NCBI GenBank assembly: GCA_963798455.1
Contig: CAWCTD010000004.1
Coordinates: 1,302,001-1,366,000, forward strand
Origin: CAWCTD01 sp963798455
GTDB taxonomy: Bacteria; Acidobacteriota; Terriglobia; Bryobacterales; Bryobacteraceae
Length of the DNA stretch: 64,000 bases
Direction of reading: 5' to 3'
Both the position numbers and the translations under genes were made by a program. The stretch's first letter is position 1. Each line of letters begins with the position of its first letter. Below the pieces are notes generated by a model. It was not told the DNA's origin. It searched no databases and saw only the letters and a program-made list of their open reading frames with translations. This document shows positions 45,317-53,478 of the stretch, in pieces.

Positions 45317-45457
45317 TTGAGACCACCATACCACAAGAGACGAAGTATGTCCAGAGCTTTGTTGCGGCTACCCGCCAGGGTTCTGGGGCCGTGTACAAAA
45401 CGTGTACACGTCTTTGCGGGCTACTTGAAGCCCTATGTTTACGGGCCTTCGGCGATG

Positions 45458-45478
45458 GGGGGCAAGTATATCCCAAAC
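45458..45478. repeat. Right attachment site core (attR)
   Basis: 21 bases identical to attL (34571-34591). It lies 26 bases upstream of the VWFA gene ATG, so integration separated this gene from its upstream DNA. The element-side flank contains TGTACACG and TTTGCGG motifs also found inside attL. Confidence 0.85.
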
Positions 45479-45504
45479 GCGGTAGCTTGGGAGCAGATGT
45501 CATC

Positions 45505-46524
45505 ATGACGAATCGCGCGAGAGGTTGTCTGGTCGTGCTCGCGGCCGGATTGGGCTGGGCTGCGACCGTCAGATCTCCTTCGGAGGCTGTTGCCATCCTG
45601 GACGCGATCTTGAGGGGGACGGCCGAAGAACAGGCGGCGCAACCCGCGGGAGCGCCTGCCGCCCCGAGCAACGGAACTCCCCGTTTCGTCTCCGACGTCC
45701 GCCTGGTGAACCTCTCCGTGTCTGTGTACGACCGCGGCGGGCGTCCCGTCCCCAACCTGAAGCCCGCAGAGTTCGAGGTTCTGGAAGACGGCGTCGCCCA
45801 GCAGGTTGCGGTGGCCGGCTCGGAGGAGGTCCCCTTCAACCTGGTCATCCTTCTGGATTTGAGCGGCAGCACAATCCGTGACCGGCCGGCGATGAAAGAG
45901 GCCGCGCGGCGATTCGTCTCCATCACCAGGCCGCAGGACCGGATTGCGATCTACGTTCTGGCGGACGATCTGTTCCAGGTCCTCTCCCGGCTGACCAGCG
46001 ACCGCGGACGACTGCTGGAACTGATCGAAGAGATCCCCGGCCTCAAGGGCGGCACACCACTGTACGCGGCAATAGTGCTGTCCTATGCCGAGGAACTCAG
46101 CCGCCGGCCACAGGAACGAAACGCCATGATCGTGATCAGCGACGGAATGGACGACAGCCTGGTGCAACAGCGGACGCCGGCCAGCGCGTACGTGCCCTTC
46201 GATCGTCTGCGCCGTGCGGCGGCGGGGATGCCGGTATTGATCTACCCGATCTACCTGGATTCCCGCAACATCTTCTATGGAGCGCGCGCGCTCCGGCAGA
46301 TGCAGGGGCTGGCCGCGACCTCCGGCGGCCGGCTCTTTTCGGCGCGCTCGATTCAGGATCTGGAACCGGTCTACGCCCAGGTAGCGGAAGAGCTTCGCAG
46401 CGTTTACACGCTGGCCTACTATCCCCACAACCAGAACTTCGAGGGCCGCTGGCGGCGCATTCAGGTGCGCGTCGAGCGCCCCGGTGTCCGGGTGCGGACG
46501 CGGGCTGGCTACTACGCGAGGTGA
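45505..46524 (+). CDS. VWFA-domain protein of acidobacterial type
   Basis: 339 residues with an N-terminal hydrophobic leader (MTNRARGCLVVLAAGLGWAA), so probably exported. The VWA fold starts after an N-terminal beta-domain (VRLVNLSVSVYDRGGRPVPN, LEDGVAQQVAVA). The MIDAS motif DLSGST is in VILLDLSGSTIRDRPAM, and MIVISDGMDDSLV is another metal-site strand. The ending SVYTLAYYPHNQNFEGRWRRI is typical of the VWFA-related family abundant in Acidobacteria. I chose the ATG at 45505. Its promoter region was displaced by the integrated element. Binding partner unknown. Confidence 0.88.
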   Translation: MTNRARGCLVVLAAGLGWAATVRSPSEAVAILDAILRGTAEEQAAQPAGAPAAPSNGTPRFVSDVRLVNLSVSVYDRGGRPVPNLKPAEFEVLEDGVAQQVAVAGSEEVPFNLVILLDLSGSTIRDRPAMKEAARRFVSITRPQDRIAIYVLADDLFQVLSRLTSDRGRLLELIEEIPGLKGGTPLYAAIVLSYAEELSRRPQERNAMIVISDGMDDSLVQQRTPASAYVPFDRLRRAAAGMPVLIYPIYLDSRNIFYGARALRQMQGLAATSGGRLFSARSIQDLEPVYAQVAEELRSVYTLAYYPHNQNFEGRWRRIQVRVERPGVRVRTRAGYYAR

Positions 46525-46602
46525 GCGCAGCCAAGCGTTTACGATGCCTAACGCTAAGTGCGCGAGTGGCAGGCAGAGAAGGCTAAGTGCTTTACCGAGT
46601 TA

Positions 46603-47496
46603 CTAGTGCGCTTGACCGGCCGTGCCCAGTCCTGCGTTCTCGGCCGCGAGCTGAGCCAAGGCTACCCAGTCCATGTCGCCCTTGCCGTTGGCAATCGCCG
46701 CCAGAAAATGGTCCCGCAGCAAGCTGGCCAGAGGCAGTGGAACCGACACGGCGTCGGCAGCCTCCAGCACCAGCCGCGTGTCCTTCAGGCCGAGGCGCAG
46801 CCGGAAACCGGCGGGCTCGTACCTCTGGTCGGCGATCAAGCCTCCGTAGTTGGCGTAGAGCGGGGAGTTAAACAGCGCGCCATTCACCACCTCAAGGAAG
46901 GCGCGCGGCTCAACGCCCCACTTGCGCTGGAGGGCGAAGGCTTCGCCGAGGGCTTCGATGACAGCACCGATCAAGAGGTTTCCCGTGACCTTGACCACAT
47001 TCGCAATCCAAGGGTCGGTGCTGACCACGGATACCGCTCTTCCCATCGCCTCCATGAGGGGCCGGCAGGTGTCGACGTGGCGCGGGTTGCCGGCCGCCAC
47101 GATCCAGAGCCGGGCCGCTGCCGCAGCATCGGGGCGGCCGAAGACCGGCCCGGCGACGTAGCCCTGGCCCGCTGCCGAATGTGCTTCCGCGAGTTGCCTG
47201 GACAGAGCGACGCTGATGGTGCTCATGCCCAGGTGGACCGCACCCGGGCGCATGGCCGCCAGGACGCCTTGCTCGAAGATGACGCTACGGACCGCGAGGT
47301 CGTCGGCGAGCATGGTGATGAGCACTTCGGCGTCGCGGGCCGCATCCACCGCGGAGGCGGCAACAGCGGCGCCCTCGGCGGCCTGCTCCGTCCGTCCGGC
47401 GGTGCGATTATAGACGGTCAGCGATTGTCCGGCGCGGAGCAGATTCCGCGCCATCGGCAACCCCATGTTGCCGATTCCGATAAAGCCGACTTTCAT
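46603..47496 (-). CDS. NAD(P)-dependent beta-hydroxyacid dehydrogenase (HIBADH family)
   Basis: 297 residues. VGFIGIGNMGLPMARNLL is the N-terminal Rossmann motif, GYVAGPVFGRPDAAAAARLWIVAAG replaces the usual substrate-binding GGxxGA region, and VVKVTGNLLIGAVIEALGEAF has the catalytic Lys. It probably oxidises or reduces a small beta-hydroxyacid such as tartronate semialdehyde or 3-hydroxyisobutyrate; the substrate is uncertain. It stands alone, convergent with the VWFA gene. Confidence 0.87.
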   Translation of the reverse strand: MKVGFIGIGNMGLPMARNLLRAGQSLTVYNRTAGRTEQAAEGAAVAASAVDAARDAEVLITMLADDLAVRSVIFEQGVLAAMRPGAVHLGMSTISVALSRQLAEAHSAAGQGYVAGPVFGRPDAAAAARLWIVAAGNPRHVDTCRPLMEAMGRAVSVVSTDPWIANVVKVTGNLLIGAVIEALGEAFALQRKWGVEPRAFLEVVNGALFNSPLYANYGGLIADQRYEPAGFRLRLGLKDTRLVLEAADAVSVPLPLASLLRDHFLAAIANGKGDMDWVALAQLAAENAGLGTAGQAH

Positions 47497-47812
47497 TCGG
47501 TTTGGCTCCTTAGGACTTGTGGGCGCGAGCCAGAGTCCACGGCTCTCGCTGGCGTGGCGCGATGCCCTGCCCCTCGTGAGCGTAGCACTTCGTGCGCTCG
47601 CTCACAGCAGACAACGTGCCCCGGCCGTGGCTGTGTTGTAGAGTCCTTCTATGGGAAACGTCCCCTTGCCTTCCGTTTCGATGGGGGGCACTTTTTTTCT
47701 TTTTTTCACTTGCATTTTCTAAGAGAAGTCATATAATTTTTCTGCACCATTTATAAGCCTGCGTTCGGGCGCCCGGCGGACCGGGCCGTGATCGCGGGCA
47801 AGGAGCGAAGGG
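47497..47812. other. Divergent intergenic region
   Basis: 316 bases between the reductase and the DksA-like gene, holding the promoter at 47710-47737 and a T/C-rich run (47691-47708). No gene seen. Confidence 0.55.
47710..47737 (+). promoter_or_regulatory. Sigma-70-like promoter of the DksA-like gene
   Basis: TTGCAT (47710-47715), 16-base spacer, TATAAT (47732-47737). The perfect -10 box lies 75 bases before the ATG. Confidence 0.72.
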
Positions 47813-48217
47813 ATGAAGAAGGTGCAAGAGCGACGGGATGACAACCGGTACGAGTTCTATCGCCGCATGTTGCTCGATCGGAGAGCCGAAGTGCTCTCCA
47901 GCCTGGGAGTCAAGTTTGACAGGCTCGCGGCGATGGGCCGCGTGGCGGAAGAAGATCAGGCGCAAATCTACCACGAGGAATTTGTCTCGCTCAGTCTGAA
48001 CATCCTCGATTATCAGCAACTGCGGCTGATCAACGAGGCTCTGGACCGCATCAGGGGGGGCGGCTACGGCTCCTGCCTCGCGTGCGGCGACCCCATACGC
48101 GCGAAGCGGCTGCGAGCCGTAGCGTGGGCGCGCTACTGCGTGCCCTGCCAAGAACGGGAAAGCCTGCCGCCGGTAGCCGGTGAAGCCGGCGGGGCTGAGC
48201 TGACCGCGGACCTTTGA
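47813..48217 (+). CDS. DksA/TraR-family zinc-finger protein
   Basis: 134 residues. The N-terminal two thirds are a helical coiled coil (YEFYRRMLLDRRAEVLSSLG to NEALDRIRGGGYG) and the C-terminus has a four-cysteine zinc finger (CLACGDPIRAKRLRAVAWARYCVPC). Family members act in the RNA polymerase secondary channel. The usual DksA tip aspartates are not obvious here, so it may be a divergent regulator. It converges with the Cas6-like gene, six bases apart. Confidence 0.88.
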   Translation: MKKVQERRDDNRYEFYRRMLLDRRAEVLSSLGVKFDRLAAMGRVAEEDQAQIYHEEFVSLSLNILDYQQLRLINEALDRIRGGGYGSCLACGDPIRAKRLRAVAWARYCVPCQERESLPPVAGEAGGAELTADL

Positions 48218-48223
48218 GACGAC

Positions 48224-49180
48224 TCAATCGCCCGGATTGAGGGGCTCCACCTCGATCGCCCCCTTGCCCCAAACCGTCTGACGGCCCACCCCGGTCCACT
48301 GAGCGGCCCGCAAATACGGAACGAATTCGGCGAGTTCACCGGTGTATTCGGCCTCGCCAACAAAGCCTCCCATGGGGTGAACCTGCCCGGTTCTGGAAGA
48401 GCGACGCACCGCCGGGACATGGTGGATCCGCGAGCCGACCATCCTCACCTGATCAGCTCTCTCGCCCGTGGCTCTGAAGTCGATTCCGAGGGGGCCCCCG
48501 CCGTAGAGCGCCCGCAGTGAGCTCAGCCGGTCGCGAACCCGCTCGAAAAGCGCCGCGAAAGCCGGTTCGCCCGCCAGGGCGCCCCCGCTCTTGAGTTCGG
48601 TCGCGGTGAGGAAACGAACCAGGATTCTCGACACCGGCCCGGGATCCGGGTCCAAGGAAAGGACGAGGGGCATCGCCGGGGCCGAAAGCAACCCGGTCAA
48701 GTCACTGTATGTCTGCTGGCGTGGTTTGCCGTCGGGCCCGAGCAGTTCGACGCAATCGAGCCGGGCGCGGCCGCGAGTCGGACCCAGTCCATCCCGGGCG
48801 ATCTGCCTGAAACTCTCCACGAAGTGGACAAGCGGAGGATCCCTCACGTCGAAAAGGTGCAAGTCGAAGTGAAAGCCCTCACCGGGAAGGACAGTACGCC
48901 CGTCGAGGTGTCGCGCCCGGAAAACAAAAGGGCGTGGCTGGTCCGCAAAACCAGAGGGACCCCCGTGGATAGCTCGCGGAGCGAAGATTCGCGCGTAGGG
49001 ACAGCTTTTGCGCCTGTGGCAGCACTTCGGGTCGCGGCACCAAGGAACGCAGACCAGCCTGCGGAAAATGACCCCGAAGGCGCCGCGGATGATGTTGGCT
49101 GGCTGTCCCGGCGGAAACACGACAGCCTCGTCGTTCTGGAACTGGAACCGAAAAGGGAGCACCTGGAAGGTTTCGCTCAC
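48224..49180 (-). CDS. Orphan Cas6-like RAMP endoribonuclease
   Basis: 318 residues. The N-terminus LPFRFQFQNDEAVVF then IIRGAFGVIFRRLVCVPWCR, followed by CCHRRKSCPYARIFAP, matches the Cas6 family with the cysteine-containing insertion. The C-terminal glycine-rich block (about 275-312: GGFVGEAEYTGELAEFVPYL, GVGRQTVWGKGAIEV) is the second RAMP signature. Cas6 proteins cleave CRISPR precursor RNA. No CRISPR array or other cas gene is present in the window, so this stand-alone copy either serves a distant array or has another RNA target. A candidate active-site His is in SRIHHVPAVRRS. Confidence 0.82.
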   Translation of the reverse strand: MSETFQVLPFRFQFQNDEAVVFPPGQPANIIRGAFGVIFRRLVCVPWCRDPKCCHRRKSCPYARIFAPRAIHGGPSGFADQPRPFVFRARHLDGRTVLPGEGFHFDLHLFDVRDPPLVHFVESFRQIARDGLGPTRGRARLDCVELLGPDGKPRQQTYSDLTGLLSAPAMPLVLSLDPDPGPVSRILVRFLTATELKSGGALAGEPAFAALFERVRDRLSSLRALYGGGPLGIDFRATGERADQVRMVGSRIHHVPAVRRSSRTGQVHPMGGFVGEAEYTGELAEFVPYLRAAQWTGVGRQTVWGKGAIEVEPLNPGD

Positions 49181-49381
49181 TGGCCGACGTCCCTCCCCAC
49201 TCTAACGCAGCCCGGGAGTCCGGGGCCCGGCAATCTTCAGATCACCAACACCCCTAGATCGTAATGTGCTGAAAAATAATGGCTTAACTAGCAGCCTTGC
49301 CCGACGATGCGGCATTCTTGGGTTACCTTCAAACCGGGAGCACCGGATCCGATTCGATGCTTCCGAGTGAGGAGAATCAGA

Positions 49382-49411
49382 ATGCCCCCGATCATCATCA
49401 TCGACTACTGA
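49382..49411 (+). CDS. Nine-residue peptide ORF
   Basis: MPPIIIIDY followed by TGA. AGGAG lies exactly seven bases before the ATG, an ideal ribosome site. There is no overlapping gene on either strand. The peptide might be a regulatory leader or a processed peptide linked to the downstream CHAT protease. It could also be chance; no comparative evidence is available here. Confidence 0.3.
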   Translation: MPPIIIIDY

Positions 49412-49500
49412 TCGATCTGAGCAAACGACGACCCTGAACCCTCAAAAGCCTCTCGGTGCGCGGCAGGGCGCACGTCATGTAATTTTCAGTCGCAGAGCGG

Positions 49501-49528
49501 TTGAAAATACCCTAATCTCTGATATGAT
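49501..49528 (+). promoter_or_regulatory. Sigma-70-like promoter of the CHAT operon
   Basis: TTGAAA (49501-49506), 16-base spacer, TATGAT (49523-49528), 86 bases before the CHAT gene ATG. Confidence 0.6.
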
Positions 49529-49537
49529 AGTCCCGAG

Positions 49538-49586
49538 AGTACTGAATCTATCGTAGTACTCCTGGGAACATCAGAATCTTAGTACT
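49538..49586. promoter_or_regulatory. Three AGTACT palindromes
   Basis: AGTACT at 49538, 49555 and 49581, just downstream of the promoter -10 box and within the 5' leader. Spacing is 17 and 26 bases. They could bind a dimeric regulator. Confidence 0.45.
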
Positions 49587-49614
49587 GTTCCCCGTCCTAA
49601 GCCGGCTGAGACCG

Positions 49615-52089
49615 ATGCGCTCTCGAGTCGCCGTTGCGTGCGGGCTGACGCTGCTCACCACAGGGCATGCTACGCGTGTCGTCCGGACCACTACATCAGG
49701 GTCCTATGAGTCTAGTATCCGTGAGATGCGTACTAAGGGACTCGCCCTATATGCCGCTGGGAACTTCCTCCAGGCAGAGCGCACATTTCAGCATGGCTAC
49801 GAATTGGCGCGTCGGGCCGGAAACAAGGCCGCTCCCTTCTTTGTCAACAGCGTGGGCGTGACTCGTTTCGCCATGTTCCAGTACAAGCCAGCGATGCAAG
49901 CCTTCCTGAAGGCCCGCAGGCTGGCGCGGCAGGCCGGCGATAGCGAAACGGTCGCAGTGGTCTCCAGCAATCTGTCTTCGCTTTACCTCCAGCAGAACGA
50001 GTTCAACGCCGGTGCCGGGGCCGCCGAGGAGGCGCTTGCGGCTCTGAGATGGGCGGGCCCCATGAAAATGGGCGCGTTGCTGCGCACGCAGTGTGCAATC
50101 CTGCGTTCCCGCGAGGGACGTTTCGACGCAGCACTCCCGCTGTTTCAGCAGGCCCTTGACGAGGCCGAGGCGAGAGGAGACGCACCCACGGTCAGCATGA
50201 TCTGGGACCAGCTCGGTTACGAGCTGCTCATTCGGGGCCGGCTGGAGGAGGCTGAACAAGCGCTGCTGGAGGCGTTCCGGCTTCGACGGCTCAACCGATT
50301 GGAAGACGTGAAGTATTCCTATTACACCCTGGGAATGCTGCGCCTGGCCCAGGGTGATGCAGTCTCAGCCGGCCGCCTGTTGGATGAATCGATTGCACGC
50401 CTTTCGCACGGCGCTGGAACATTGGCTCTTTGGCGCGTGTACTTCGAACGCGGGCGCGCCCGGATGCAGTCGGGCAGGCTGGTGGACGCGCTCCAGGACT
50501 TTGAGAAGGCGCTGGACCTGGCCACGCGCCTTCGCTTCGAAGTGCTGCCGGCTGAGTCCGTGTGGATCAACACGGGCGCGGACAGGAACCGCCTCTGCTC
50601 GGAACTGATTCGAGCGGCGAGCACACTCTACTTCCAGAGTAAGGACGCGGCCTACGCCCGAATGGCCTTCGAGGCGCTGGAGGAAAACCGGGCCACGGGG
50701 CTTCGCGCCCTGATCTACTCGCCGACCGAGTGGCGGAAACAGTTGCCGCCGGAGTATTGGGAGACGCTGGCCCGGCTTCGCTCGGCCGAAACGGCTCTGC
50801 TCCACGAGAATGGCTCTCCGGCCAAGAGCGAGTTGAGCCATCTGCAGTACCGGCTGACGGAGATGGAGGCTGAAGCGGGACTCAGCTTGTCCCTCTCCGC
50901 CATGCCGGGTGTCGACAGGGTTCCGGGGTTGGTGGAGCGCGTGCGCGGCTCGTTGCAGCCGGGGGATGCCTTCTTCAGCTTCCACCTGGACGAGCCATAC
51001 TCTCTCCTCTGGGTCGTCACCCGGGAGGATTTTGCCATGCTCCGCCTGCCGGCTCGAGGTCAGATCAGCGCGCTGGCGGAGGAGTTTCGAAACGCAGTGC
51101 GGCTAGGGCTGCCTGAGGGCGTGGCCAGCGGGGAGCAGCTTTACACGACGCTGTTCGGCGCGGCGCCCAGTCATATTCTGGCGAAGCGTCAATGGGCGTT
51201 GGCCTTGGACGGCGACCTCTTCCGACTGCCTCTGGCCGCCCTGGTGACAGGTCGTCCGGGGGGAAGGCCGGAGTATCTGGCTGAACGGCACGCAGCAGTG
51301 ATTGTCCCATCGGCCCTACTGTTGAGCCGGCAGCACACCCCGGCCTGGGAAGGGCCTTTCGTCGGCGTTGGTGACCCCATCTACAACGCCGCGGACTCCC
51401 GAGGAGATTCAAGAGCCGAGCGCCGTCTGCTCGCCTACGGTGGCTTCCTGGACATGCTGCCGCCCGTGTTTGCGGAAACCCGAAAGAATCAGGCGATCGA
51501 ACTGGCCAGGCTGCCGGGGAGCGGCCGCGAACTGGAGGCGTGCTCGCGAGCATGGCAGCCGGACGCTTCCAGGTCGGTTCTTCTCACTGGCTCGGGAGCA
51601 ACGCTGAGCAGGCTGGAGGAAGCGTTCAGCCTCCACCCTTCCATCCTTCATTTCGCCGTTCACTTCTTGAGGTCCGCCGGAGACACCCGACAGGCGCTGA
51701 TGGCGCTCAGCCTGGGTCCTGACGGGTCGCCGGAACTGCTGGGGCTGGCGGAGGTTTCACGGAAACGTCTGGACCGGGGGCTGGTGGTGCTGAGCGGGTG
51801 TACCTCCGCCGGCGCGGAGACATTGCCCGCCGAAGGGCTCATGGGGATGACTCGCGCCTGGTTGGCCGCGGGCGCGGACTCTGTGCTGGCTACGCTGTGG
51901 CCGACCCCCGACGACCAGGGCAGGTTGTTGGTGTCGTTCTACGCTCATCTCGCCAAGCTGCAACAGGAGGGGGACAACTGGGCCGTGGCGGAAGCCCTTC
52001 GGAGGGCGCAAGTTGACATGCTGCACTCGGGCACATGGCATGAGTCATCGGGTTATTGGGGGGCCTACCTCCTGGCCGGAAAGGAATAG
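49615..52089 (+). CDS. TPR-CHAT caspase-like protease
   Basis: 824 residues. Residues about 35-400 hold TPR-like repeats (ALYAAGNFLQAERTFQHGYE, FDAALPLFQQALDEA, LVDALQDFEKALDLA). The C-terminal CHAT domain (about 500-824) has the catalytic His683 in HFAVHF and Cys729 in VVLSGCTSAGAETLPAEGLMG, and the typical ending ADSVLATLWPTPDDQG. CHAT proteins are cysteine peptidases of the caspase clan; some act as defence effectors or regulators. It is followed 12 bases later by an ECF sigma gene and then an anti-sigma gene, so it may cleave the anti-sigma or be part of the same signalling unit. That link is inference. Confidence 0.9.
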   Translation: MRSRVAVACGLTLLTTGHATRVVRTTTSGSYESSIREMRTKGLALYAAGNFLQAERTFQHGYELARRAGNKAAPFFVNSVGVTRFAMFQYKPAMQAFLKARRLARQAGDSETVAVVSSNLSSLYLQQNEFNAGAGAAEEALAALRWAGPMKMGALLRTQCAILRSREGRFDAALPLFQQALDEAEARGDAPTVSMIWDQLGYELLIRGRLEEAEQALLEAFRLRRLNRLEDVKYSYYTLGMLRLAQGDAVSAGRLLDESIARLSHGAGTLALWRVYFERGRARMQSGRLVDALQDFEKALDLATRLRFEVLPAESVWINTGADRNRLCSELIRAASTLYFQSKDAAYARMAFEALEENRATGLRALIYSPTEWRKQLPPEYWETLARLRSAETALLHENGSPAKSELSHLQYRLTEMEAEAGLSLSLSAMPGVDRVPGLVERVRGSLQPGDAFFSFHLDEPYSLLWVVTREDFAMLRLPARGQISALAEEFRNAVRLGLPEGVASGEQLYTTLFGAAPSHILAKRQWALALDGDLFRLPLAALVTGRPGGRPEYLAERHAAVIVPSALLLSRQHTPAWEGPFVGVGDPIYNAADSRGDSRAERRLLAYGGFLDMLPPVFAETRKNQAIELARLPGSGRELEACSRAWQPDASRSVLLTGSGATLSRLEEAFSLHPSILHFAVHFLRSAGDTRQALMALSLGPDGSPELLGLAEVSRKRLDRGLVVLSGCTSAGAETLPAEGLMGMTRAWLAAGADSVLATLWPTPDDQGRLLVSFYAHLAKLQQEGDNWAVAEALRRAQVDMLHSGTWHESSGYWGAYLLAGKE

Positions 52090-52101
52090 TCGGGCTTCGC
52101 G

Positions 52102-52758
52102 ATGGTCAACGAACCAGACCGGCAGCAGCAAGCCGACCCGGCCCCGCAGGCGGCCCAGACCGACTGGCCCGACCTGGTCCGCAGGATCCGCCGGGAGGAG
52201 TCAGGCGCTATGGAGGAGTTGTACCGGCTGTTCTCACGCGGCGTACGGTTCTATCTGTGCCGCCAGCTTGGAGCGCAGGAACTCGAGGACAAGGTCCACG
52301 ACACGTTCCTCATCGTGGTGCAGGCAATCCGCCGGGGCGAACTGCGTGAACCGGAACGGCTCATGGGGTTCGTCAGGACAGTGGTCAAACGCCAGGTGGC
52401 TGCCTCCATAGAGCAGAACGTGCAGCGCCGGCGCGACATGCAGGGTCTCGAAGAAGGCGGTTCGGTCTCCGACCACGGCGAAACACCAGAGGAAAGGGTC
52501 ATTTCCAGGCAGAGGTCGGAGATCATGGAAGCCGTCCTCCGCAGCCTATCCAAGCGAGACCGCGAGATTCTTACCCGTTTCTACTTGCTGGAGCAGTCCC
52601 AAGAACAGATTTGCATCGAAATGAACCTGACCGAGACCCAGTTTCGCCTGCTGAAGTCCAGAGCCAAGGCTCGATTCGGCGAGTTGGGCAGACGAAAGCT
52701 GACAAGGCGTCTGTTGCGCGGAATTTTCGTGAGAAAAGTCGCGCGTTCCCTCCACTAA
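52102..52758 (+). CDS. ECF-type RNA polymerase sigma factor
   Basis: 218 residues. Region 2 is DWPDLVRRIRREESGAMEEL to LEDKVHDTFLIVVQAI (about 20-85) and region 4 is AVLRSLSKRDREILTRFYLLEQSQEQICIEMNL with a helix-turn-helix (about 145-185). There is a long linker and a basic C-terminal tail (RRKLTRRLLRGIFVRKVARSLH). It lies between the CHAT protease and an anti-sigma-like gene and is likely cotranscribed with both. Target promoters are unknown; an AGTACT-containing upstream region is a candidate. Confidence 0.9.
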   Translation: MVNEPDRQQQADPAPQAAQTDWPDLVRRIRREESGAMEELYRLFSRGVRFYLCRQLGAQELEDKVHDTFLIVVQAIRRGELREPERLMGFVRTVVKRQVAASIEQNVQRRRDMQGLEEGGSVSDHGETPEERVISRQRSEIMEAVLRSLSKRDREILTRFYLLEQSQEQICIEMNLTETQFRLLKSRAKARFGELGRRKLTRRLLRGIFVRKVARSLH

Positions 52759-52821
52759 ACATATCGAGGAACGGTGGAACGGTGGGGACACGGCGGTGGC
52801 CCTGCCGGAAAGGACGCTGTT

Positions 52822-53460
52822 ATGCAGGCCAGGTTCGAACACGCTACCGAAGAGGCGTTGGAGTCCTATTCCCTGGGGACGCTTTCGGAGGCCGAGACCG
52901 AGGTTCTCGAAGAACACCTTCTGATCTGTTCGGCATGTCAAGACCGTCTATCCGAAACTGACACCTACGTGCGGCACATGCAGGCTGCCGCAGGCAAGCT
53001 GCGTGGCAGGAAGGTTCAGAAGCGGGGCTGTTCCGCCAGAAGGTTCGCTTTCGCCTTAGTCCGATCCAGGCTTGTCTGGGCAGCCGCCGGCGTGTGCTGC
53101 CTGCTGGTGGGGCTGTGGGGTCTCTCGAGCCGGACGGGGTCACTTCCGGCTGATTCGCCCCCCGTGGCGATAGCACTACAGGCCATTCGGGGCCAGGAGG
53201 ATTCCTCTGTGGCCACAGCCCCGAAGGGCCGCGCTCTCCTATTGGAGGCTGACTTGACCGGGCTGCCCGTGAAGGGCCTCTGGCACCTGGAGGTGGTTGA
53301 CGCGGAGGGCCGTCCCGCCCGCCTGGCCCAAGCCAAGCCCGATGGCTGCCGCGTGATGGTGACAGTTCCCGGGCTGGACCAAGGCACATACTGGGTCCGG
53401 CTGTACTCCTCCGCCACGAGGACCGAACTCCTCCGCGAATACGCCCTTCGCGTGGAGTAG
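52822..53460 (+). CDS. Zinc-finger anti-sigma-like membrane protein
   Basis: 212 residues. LEEHLLICSACQDRLSETDTYV (about 30-50) has the His-x3-Cys-x2-Cys pattern of zf-HC2 anti-sigma domains. A single transmembrane helix follows (about 85-103, VWAAAGVCCLLVGLWGL), then an exported C-terminal beta-domain (GRALLLEADLTGLPVKGLWHLEV). I chose the ATG at 52822 with GGAAAGGA upstream over an earlier frame start at 52774. It probably sequesters the upstream sigma factor at the membrane. Confidence 0.82.
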   Translation: MQARFEHATEEALESYSLGTLSEAETEVLEEHLLICSACQDRLSETDTYVRHMQAAAGKLRGRKVQKRGCSARRFAFALVRSRLVWAAAGVCCLLVGLWGLSSRTGSLPADSPPVAIALQAIRGQEDSSVATAPKGRALLLEADLTGLPVKGLWHLEVVDAEGRPARLAQAKPDGCRVMVTVPGLDQGTYWVRLYSSATRTELLREYALRVE

Positions 53461-53478
53461 GCGGCTCCCGGCAGCCTG

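Larger units (their letters stand above)
34571..45478. mobile_element. Integrated phage-satellite-like element, about 10.9 kb
   Basis: Bounded by a 21-base direct repeat (34571-34591 and 45458-45478, containing GCAAGTATATCCCAAAC) with a tyrosine integrase directly inside the left copy. Nearly all genes point left and many overlap by ATGA. Modules: integrase plus basic protein; divergent operator region; replication initiator with internal iterons; DNA-binding regulators; small-terminase-like protein; prohead protease-capsid fusion; tail-fibre-like protein; HExxH protein. No large terminase, portal, sheath, tube, tape measure or lysis gene is recognised. The element sits between divergent host genes, not in a tRNA. 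Confidence 0.82.
49181..49614. promoter_or_regulatory. Leader region of the CHAT-sigma operon
   Basis: 434 bases between the Cas6-like and CHAT genes. It contains a nine-codon ORF (49382-49411), a sigma-70-like promoter (49501-49528) and three AGTACT palindromes (49538-49586). No CRISPR repeats are seen. Confidence 0.6.

Noticed and set aside
49181..49614. CRISPR array beside the Cas6-like gene
   Set aside because: No regularly spaced direct repeats are present; only short AGTACT palindromes at 17 and 26 bases.
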